Below, piece after piece: positions 34,784-39,244 of a DNA stretch of 39,244 bases. Below the pieces are notes generated by a model. It searched no databases. It saw nothing but the letters and a program-made list of their open reading frames with translations, and was not told the DNA's origin. The stretch's first letter is position 1. Each line of letters starts with the position of its first letter. The position numbers and the translations under genes are program-made. The stretch is from Prevotella sp. (GTDB lineage Bacteria; Bacteroidota; Bacteroidia; Bacteroidales; Bacteroidaceae): the NCBI GenBank assembly GCA_017467535.1, contig JAFUST010000047.1:1-39244 (forward strand), in the 5' to 3' direction.

Positions 34784-35302
34784 TTACTGTGCGTTGTTGC
34801 GCTGACCACGCGGGCCTCCGAAACCGCCGCGTCCGCCACGTCCACCGCGACGCTGGTGCTGCTGCTGATAGGTCTTATACTGCTCGTCGGTGAGAATATT
34901 CTTCAGCTTCTTGTCGTACTCCTGACGCTTCTCCATCTGCTGCTTCATCTGAGCCTTCTGCTCGTCGGTCAGTTCAGGGCGCTGGCCCTGCTTCTTCTCA
35001 GCCTTCTGCTCGTCGTTCTTCTGTGTGGCACCCGTCTGTCCGTCAGGACGTGGTCCGCGGTGTCCCCTACCCATACCTGGTCCAGGCATCAGGACGTTCT
35101 CGTACTCCTTGTTCAGGTCCAGCACCTTCGACTTCTGCTTGTCGGTCAGTTTGAGGTTCTCGGCCATGCGGTTGGTCATCTCCTCAGGTGTGGGCTTCTT
35201 GAACTCGCGACGCTGACGGTTGTTACTGTTGTTTTCGCTGTTCTGTGCTACAGCTGCTGTCATTGTCAGCAGGGCTACCATTGTCATTACAATCTTTTTC
35301 AT
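34784..35302 (-). CDS. Spy/CpxP-like (DUF4890-type) periplasmic protein
   Basis: This 172-residue protein has a signal peptide (MKKIVMTMVALLTMTAAVAQ). Two LTxxQ-like helical motifs (LKLTDKQKSKVLDLNKEYE and LTDEQKAQMKQQMEKRQEYDKKLKNILTDEQYKTYQQ) frame a Gly/Pro/Arg-rich middle segment. The tail is RGGRGGRGG-rich. The pattern is that of DUF4890-type periplasmic proteins related to Spy/CpxP, which can act as chaperones or stress sensors. The start at 35300-35302 is chosen for the signal peptide; an upstream extension to 35464 crosses a terminator. No clear TAnnTTTG promoter is seen. It converges on the giant gene. Confidence 0.82.
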   Translation of the reverse strand: MKKIVMTMVALLTMTAAVAQNSENNSNNRQRREFKKPTPEEMTNRMAENLKLTDKQKSKVLDLNKEYENVLMPGPGMGRGHRGPRPDGQTGATQKNDEQKAEKKQGQRPELTDEQKAQMKQQMEKRQEYDKKLKNILTDEQYKTYQQQHQRRGGRGGRGGFGGPRGQRNNAQ

Positions 35303-35402
35303 AATCTTCTTAGTTTTTGAATTGTTTATTATTAAATGTTCTTGTGTTGAGTTTTCGTTTCTCAATTCGTAATCTTTGACGCAGCAAGGGCACGAAAAGT
35401 TT

Positions 35403-35434
35403 AACCGCTCGCTAAAAAGTTTCAGCGAACGGTT
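35403..35434 (-). terminator. Terminator of the P-loop/CYTH gene
   Basis: On the minus strand, AACCGTTCGCT and AGCGAGCGGTT form an 11-bp stem with one mismatch and a T-rich loop, followed by AAACTTTTCG. It lies 34 bases past the stop of the minus-strand gene. Confidence 0.65.
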
Positions 35435-35467
35435 ACTTTTCTTCAGCCAAACGTCTAATTGCAACGT

Positions 35468-36565
35468 TCAACGTCTTAGCGCGATGTTATAGTTGTAGTA
35501 TTCGGGATTGCCCGTCACGTCTTCAATCACGCGGATAAACGGTGGCATGTTGACCTGCTCACCAACCTCCACGCCCTTGGTCTGCAGCATCACCAAGTTG
35601 TCCAGCGGTGCATGGAAGGTATCTATCTCAAAGTACTGCCCCTTCCAGATAAACGAACGGCGCGTCTTGCGGATGGTGGCACGGTAGGGGTCGGCCTGCT
35701 GCAAAAGCGACTCATAGAGCGCGTTTGACACTTGGCGTTCCGTCTCCAGCACCTCGGTGGCCGAAATGCGCTTCTTCGTCTTGTGCACGTTCACCACCTC
35801 GCCATCCCAGTTGCGGCGGCGCAGGCGCACCTCGCAGTCGGGGTCGGCCACCAGATAGGTCTGCGTAATCTCGCTCTCCACGCACTCTGGCAACTCGCCC
35901 GTCAGTTCCACGATGTAGACGCGCTCCTCCTTCACCGTCTGCGGCAGTCCCAGCACGTTGCCAATCTCCATGATGACGCGATTCAGCTTGGTGTCGAAGT
36001 CGTCGTGGTTGTTGATGACGCGCAGGTGCGGATGGCCCGTCCAGGCGCGGTTCACCTTCTTGTCCAGGTCGCGAGCCAGTTGCAGTCCCTCCTCGTTGGC
36101 CTGCTCGTAGCGCGCCGAGTTGGTGGCCAGCGTGTAGTACTGTTCGGCGCCGTCGGCAGCCGACACCAGGTGCAGCACGGCATCGTAGCGCTTGCGCAGG
36201 TCGTTCGACGAGGTGCCGCACTTGCCGGTGATGTCTTTCCACATCTCCGGTGCGATGTAGGCTGAGATATCCATGGTGCCGCGGTCGCACACGATGAACG
36301 TCGGTTTCGTACAGACCTCGGCAAGTCGCGTAAACGAATCCTCCAGTGCCAGCTGCGTCTGCAGGATGGCCAGTTCGCCCTCGTAGTAGAGGTCAGGATT
36401 GGGCGTCAGGTAGCTCCAGCCTCCCTGACTGTACATGGTCGGCACTTCGGGCACGGTAAACACCTTGAAGCCCAGATTCGAGAAGTATTCCACAATGCGA
36501 ACCAGAGCCGTGGTCTTGCCTGCACACGGTCCGCCCGTCAGTACGATGCGCTTGATGTCCTTCAT
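35468..36565 (-). CDS. P-loop ATPase/kinase domain fused to a CYTH-like domain
   Basis: This 365-residue protein begins KRIVLTGGPCAGKTTALVRIVEYF, a Walker A motif at residues 11-19 of the AAA_28/NadR-kinase type. FIVCDRGTMDISAYI is a Walker B-like strand, and VLHLVSAADGAEQYYT and the Arg/Lys-rich HLRVINN region follow. The C-terminal 170 residues resemble a CYTH (triphosphate tunnel) domain: alternating strands with EVRLRRR, KTKKR, ETERQVS, FEIDTF and LQTKG. Bacterial proteins of this build exist but their substrate is not established; a phosphotransfer or triphosphate-processing role is inferred from the domains. It is cytoplasmic. The promoter is TACCTTTGT at 36597-36605. Confidence 0.75.
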   Translation of the reverse strand: MKDIKRIVLTGGPCAGKTTALVRIVEYFSNLGFKVFTVPEVPTMYSQGGWSYLTPNPDLYYEGELAILQTQLALEDSFTRLAEVCTKPTFIVCDRGTMDISAYIAPEMWKDITGKCGTSSNDLRKRYDAVLHLVSAADGAEQYYTLATNSARYEQANEEGLQLARDLDKKVNRAWTGHPHLRVINNHDDFDTKLNRVIMEIGNVLGLPQTVKEERVYIVELTGELPECVESEITQTYLVADPDCEVRLRRRNWDGEVVNVHKTKKRISATEVLETERQVSNALYESLLQQADPYRATIRKTRRSFIWKGQYFEIDTFHAPLDNLVMLQTKGVEVGEQVNMPPFIRVIEDVTGNPEYYNYNIALRR

Positions 36566-36596
36566 CTTCTTTTCGTTCGTTTTTAGTTTCTTGGCG

Positions 36597-36605
36597 ACAA
36601 AGGTA
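36597..36605 (-). promoter_or_regulatory. -7 promoter element for the P-loop/CYTH gene
   Basis: The minus strand reads TACCTTTGT, about 31 bases before the start codon. It abuts an AT-rich repeat on its upstream side. Confidence 0.6.
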
Positions 36606-36608
36606 CGA

Positions 36609-36650
36609 AATAATTATGAATTATTCACAACGAATGACGAATTATTTCAC
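36609..36650. repeat. AT-rich ATGAATTATT/ATGACGAATTATT repeat
   Basis: ATTATGAATTATT, CACAACGAATG and ACGAATTATTTCAC form imperfect direct repeats. They reach into the final codon region and stop (36647-36649) of the histidine kinase gene. Confidence 0.55.
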
Positions 36651-37516
36651 ACCGTTGGTGGTGTTCCCTTCGCAAACTCCAGGGCGAACGTGGTCAGATA
36701 GCCACTGCGGGGATGGTCGGTCAGCATCAGGTTGCCGCCTTGCCGTATCATCATCTGGCGCGACAGCGAGAGGCCGATGCCTGAGCCTGTGCGCTTGGTG
36801 GTGAAGAAGGGCACGAAGATGCTCTTGCGGGCCTCTGCGGGAATGGGCTGTCCATCGTTGCTAACAAGCAGTCTGCTGTCGTCATCATACTCCATAGCGA
36901 TGCGGTTGGCTCCGGCCTCGATGGCATTCTTGACCAGGTTGATGAGTATCTGGCGCAGCATGTTGGGGTCGGCGCTGACGACGGCACTGTCAGCCAAACG
37001 GCACTGCCACTGGATGTCGGGATAAAACAGGCTGATGTCCTTCACGACAGCCGCCAGCGCGACCTGCTCTATGGCTGGCGCCTGCAGACTGGACAATTTG
37101 CGGTAGGAGTCGACAAACGAGCTCAGATGCTGCGAGGTGTGGTAGATGGTCTGGATGCCCTCTTCCAATGGCGTGCCCTTCACGTCCTTGCGACTGAGCA
37201 TCGACTGGCTGATGCTGGCAATGGGAGCTGTGGCGTTCATAATTTCGTGGGTCAGCACGCGCGTCAGCCGTTCCCACGACTCCACCTCGCTCTGGTTCAC
37301 CTGCTGACGAATCACGTCGCCCAGCTGGTTCAGCGTCTGCTGCATGGCCCGCTCGCCCGACAGCAGTCCGTTGGTGGGCAGCCGGAAGGTGAAGTCGCGA
37401 TTGCGAATGGCCTCCTGCATCAGGTGAGCCCGCTGCTTCAGCGACCGCTGCCGACGCACCAGCCAAACGGCAATTGCAATCAGCAATACTATACCTATTA
37501 TAATATATATGCTCAC
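36647..37516 (-). CDS. Sensor histidine kinase with one membrane helix
   Basis: The protein has 289 residues and starts at a GTG (37514-37516) that overlaps the regulator's TGA. Residues 3-20 are a single membrane helix, and no periplasmic sensor domain is present. RLTRVLTHEIMNATAPI holds the phospho-acceptor His90. NLVKNAIEAG is the N box, and GSGIGLSLS the G2 box of the ATPase domain. The layout matches NtrB/NtrY-type kinases of Bacteroidetes that pair with NtrC-like regulators. It is the second gene of a two-gene operon with the response regulator. The signal is unknown; without a sensor domain it may sense membrane state or rely on partners. Confidence 0.9.
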   Translation of the reverse strand: MSIYIIIGIVLLIAIAVWLVRRQRSLKQRAHLMQEAIRNRDFTFRLPTNGLLSGERAMQQTLNQLGDVIRQQVNQSEVESWERLTRVLTHEIMNATAPIASISQSMLSRKDVKGTPLEEGIQTIYHTSQHLSSFVDSYRKLSSLQAPAIEQVALAAVVKDISLFYPDIQWQCRLADSAVVSADPNMLRQILINLVKNAIEAGANRIAMEYDDDSRLLVSNDGQPIPAEARKSIFVPFFTTKRTGSGIGLSLSRQMMIRQGGNLMLTDHPRSGYLTTFALEFAKGTPPTV

Positions 37517-38037
37517 AGTCTCTTCATCTTGTTATACAGCGTCTGTCGCGTAATGCCAAGGAGTTCGGCAGCCTGCGAGAGATTGCCGTGACAGTGGTCC
37601 AGCGTGCGGCGAATGTGGTCTTTCTCCACTTCGTCGAGTGTCACGATTTCGTTCTGCATGTCGAGCACGTCCTTCAGTTTGCGGATGAGCTCGTCGTTGT
37701 CCCACGGCTTCGTGATGAAGTCGGCAGCGCCGCTCTTCAGTCCGCGCACCGCCAGCGCCACGTCGGCATATGCCGTCAGCAGCACGACGGGCGTCTGCGG
37801 GTGTTGTTTGCGGATGGTGCGCAGCCAGAAGAGTCCCTCCTGTCCGCTGTTCACGCCAAGGGTAAAGTTCATGTCGAGCAGCACAAGGCTGATGTCTTCC
37901 TGCGCCATCGTTTTCAGGATGTCGTCGGGCCGGTCGAGCGTCAGTATGCGCTCGAAGGTAGCATCCAGACAGTAGCGCAGCGCGGTCAGAATGCTGGGGT
38001 TGTCGTCGACGATCAGTATGGTTCCGTAAGTATTCAT
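37513..38037 (-). CDS. Response regulator: receiver plus Fis-type HTH, no AAA+ domain
   Basis: This 174-residue protein has a receiver with Asp11-Asp12, phospho-acceptor Asp55 (LVLLDMNF), Thr in LLTAY and Lys in FITKPWD. A short linker leads to a Fis-type helix-turn-helix (HIRRTLDHCHGNLSQAAELLGITRQTLYNKMKRL). The sigma-54 interacting AAA+ domain of NtrC proteins is missing, as in RegA/PrrA regulators. It would therefore act without sigma-54 ATPase activity. It overlaps the kinase gene by four bases. TACCTTTG ends five bases before the ATG (38035-38037), so the transcript may be leaderless. The gene is divergent from tolC, with an inverted repeat TGTCTAATTTTTAGACA between them. Confidence 0.88.
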   Translation of the reverse strand: MNTYGTILIVDDNPSILTALRYCLDATFERILTLDRPDDILKTMAQEDISLVLLDMNFTLGVNSGQEGLFWLRTIRKQHPQTPVVLLTAYADVALAVRGLKSGAADFITKPWDNDELIRKLKDVLDMQNEIVTLDEVEKDHIRRTLDHCHGNLSQAAELLGITRQTLYNKMKRL

Positions 38038-38040
38038 GGC

Positions 38041-38049
38041 GCAAAGGTA
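38041..38049 (-). promoter_or_regulatory. -7 promoter element next to the response regulator start
   Basis: The minus strand reads TACCTTTGC, then GCC, then the ATG. The short distance implies transcription starting at or very near the start codon. Confidence 0.55.
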
Positions 38050-38081
38050 CAAAGAATCTGTCTAAAAATCATACGAAGTAC

Positions 38082-38098
38082 TGTCTAATTTTTAGACA
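38082..38098. promoter_or_regulatory. Inverted repeat between the two-component operon and tolC, likely operator
   Basis: TGTCTAA-TTT-TTAGACA is a perfect 7-bp inverted repeat with a half-site TGTCTAAAAA at 38059-38068. It lies between the two divergent promoters and is a candidate binding site for the Fis-type regulator. Confidence 0.5.
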
Positions 38099-38147
38099 AT
38101 CTGCCTCTGAGCACTCGCTAAATATAAAATAAGAGATAAAGAAATCG

Positions 38148-38157
38148 TAACTTTGCA
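38148..38157 (+). promoter_or_regulatory. -7 promoter element for tolC
   Basis: TAACTTTGCA lies 19 bases before the ATG at 38177. Confidence 0.7.
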
Positions 38158-38176
38158 GCAAGAAAACGTAACGGAT

Positions 38177-39244
38177 ATGAAACGACTGACTGGTTTATTT
38201 ATTCTTTATTCTTTTATATTTAGCACCGCAGGGGCGCAAGAACCGTGGACCGTGCAGCAATGCATGCAGTACGCTGTGGAGCATAACCACGAGGTGCGGC
38301 GCGCAGAGCTGGAGCTCGACAACCATAAGGCCAACCGCCTGCAAGCCGTCGGGCGCTTTCTGCCTGAGGTGGATGCAGGCATCGGCGCGCAGTATAACTT
38401 CGGACGCGCCATCGACCCTGAAACCAACGGATATACCGACGTCAGCACCTTCTATAACGGCTACAGCGTGCAGGCCTCTCTGCCCCTATTCGACGGGTTC
38501 AGCCGACTGCATGCGCTGCGGGCCGCACGTGCTGGTGTGCTGATGGGTCGCGAAGCCCTGCGCCAACAGCAGGACCAGACGGCACTCAGCGTGCTGCAGG
38601 CCTTTACCAATGTCGTCTACTACGAAGAACTGGTGAAGATGGCCGAGGAAAAGGTGCAGGAAACCGCCTTGCTCTTACGACAGACGCGCCTCATGGAAGA
38701 GGTGGGCCGCAAGAGTCAGGCCGACGTAGCGCAGATAGAGTCACAACAGGCCGAGGCCGACTACGAGCTGACCCGCCAGCAGAACCTGCGGGCCACAGCC
38801 TTACTGGAACTGAAAAAGGAGATGGGACTGCCTTTAAAAGACAGCCTGAGTCTCGAAAAATTCCCACCTATGGGAAAAATATTTCCCACGGGAGGGAAAA
38901 AGTTTTCCCACGGGTGGGAAAATAGTTTTCCTTTAGATGCCAATTCTGAGCTTCTTCATGCGCAATATCAGATGCAAGTATCACGACATGAGTGGCGCCA
39001 GGCTCGCGCTGCGCTGTATCCTGCTCTCTCGTTGAGTGCGGGCCTGAGCACCACTTACTATCACACGCTGCACACGTCGTCAGCGACCTCGTTCAGCAGC
39101 CAGTTCAAAAACAACATGGGCGAATACGTCGGGGCCACGCTGAGCATTCCGCTCTTCAACCGCCTGCAGACCATCACCAGCATCCGGCGGGCCAAGAATA
39201 ACTACCAGATAGCCCAGGAGAACTACGCGCAGAAGCAGCTGGAA
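38177..39244 (+). CDS. TolC-family outer-membrane efflux protein (cut by window end)
   Basis: The first 356 residues are visible. A signal peptide (about 1-22, ending TAGAQ) is followed by the OEP-type start WTVQQCMQYAVEHNHEVRRAELELD. Coiled-coil helices follow (LVKMAEEKVQETALLLRQTRLMEEVGRKSQADVAQIESQQAEADYELTRQQNL). The beta strand segment YNGYSVQASLPLFDGFSRLHALR and its repeat counterpart YVGATLSIPLFNRLQTITSIRRAKNNY mark the two-fold repeat. The protein would form the outer-membrane channel of an efflux or type I export system; its partners are probably downstream of the window. It is divergent from the two-component genes, which may control it. In-frame TTTTCCCAC hairpins add about 25 residues near 226-252. 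Confidence 0.9.
   Translation, partial: MKRLTGLFILYSFIFSTAGAQEPWTVQQCMQYAVEHNHEVRRAELELDNHKANRLQAVGRFLPEVDAGIGAQYNFGRAIDPETNGYTDVSTFYNGYSVQASLPLFDGFSRLHALRAARAGVLMGREALRQQQDQTALSVLQAFTNVVYYEELVKMAEEKVQETALLLRQTRLMEEVGRKSQADVAQIESQQAEADYELTRQQNLRATALLELKKEMGLPLKDSLSLEKFPPMGKIFPTGGKKFSHGWENSFPLDANSELLHAQYQMQVSRHEWRQARAALYPALSLSAGLSTTYYHTLHTSSATSFSSQFKNNMGEYVGATLSIPLFNRLQTITSIRRAKNNYQIAQENYAQKQLE
38855..38931 (+). repeat. In-frame TTTTCCCAC hairpin repeat in tolC
   Basis: Three adjacent hairpins lie here: TTCCCA-CCTA-TGGGAA, TTTCCC-ACGGGA-GGGAAA, and TTTTCCCAC-GG-GTGGGAAAA with perfect 9-bp arms. They are read in frame as KFPPMGKIFPTGGKKFSHGWEN, between two regions of normal TolC sequence. Confidence 0.8.

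Overview
This window looks like chromosome from a Prevotella-like member of the Bacteroidales (inference). The evidence is repeated -7 promoter elements of the form TAnnTTTGCA, an absence of strong Shine-Dalgarno sequences, BACON, PEGA and DUF4890-type proteins, a giant secreted protein with chitobiase-like repeats and a C-terminal T9SS-type sorting domain, and dispersed glycoside hydrolases. Base composition is very uneven. The genes at 3363-6587 and 16701-18656 end almost every codon in C or G, while the giant gene at 27981-34691 is visibly more AT-rich.

Layout. 1-1746: the 5' part of an EF-G-like GTPase, divergent from a HemW-type radical SAM protein. 1773-3211: an HU-like DNA-binding protein and a small secreted protein, separated by a tandem TACCTAGGTA array. 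3363-7291: a three-domain corrinoid methyltransferase fusion (UroD-like, homocysteine methyltransferase, B12-binding) that converges on purine nucleoside phosphorylase. 7441-14963: a tightly coupled carbohydrate operon (beta-helix protein, GH31, sodium/solute symporter, GH127). 15199-18656: a second small secreted protein, divergent from a second beta-helix protein. 18725-21707: an Lrp-family regulator divergent from metY and cysK (sulfur amino acids). 21704-24931: a membrane metallophosphoesterase divergent from a GH78 rhamnosidase. 25099-25182: a 27-residue membrane peptide. 25349-34691: three envelope/secreted proteins (PEGA barrel, BACON lipoprotein, 2236-residue repeat protein). 34784-36565: a Spy/DUF4890-like periplasmic protein and a P-loop/CYTH protein. 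36647-39244: a histidine kinase and a short response regulator, divergent from a TolC-family efflux protein cut by the window end.

The most unusual signal is a 20-bp palindromic element, core CCCGCCGCTTCTCCGGCGGG. I count 21 copies in five unrelated genes (hemW, the methyltransferase fusion, GH127, a beta-helix protein, GH78). All copies lie inside coding sequence, in the same orientation and the same reading phase, encoding Pro-Ala-Ala-Ser-Pro-Ala-Gly or a close variant at apparent loops and linkers. Two copies carry paired changes in both arms that keep the hairpin perfect. Several other unrelated short repeats also sit in frame inside genes: a TTACACAAAA hairpin and TCACCTCT repeats in hemW, TCACCTCT in GH78, CAATTG repeats in the symporter, and TTTTCCCAC hairpins in tolC. 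Together they suggest a genome in which short palindromic DNA repeatedly enters protein-coding genes and is tolerated, comparable in concept to Rickettsia palindromic elements. No transposase is visible in the window, so the mobilising agent is unknown.

Functionally, the carbohydrate genes fit use of plant cell-wall side chains (arabinofuranose, rhamnose, possibly xylose), although no SusC/SusD pair is present here. The sulfur genes and the methyltransferase fusion both concern homocysteine, cysteine and methionine, but they are not in one operon.
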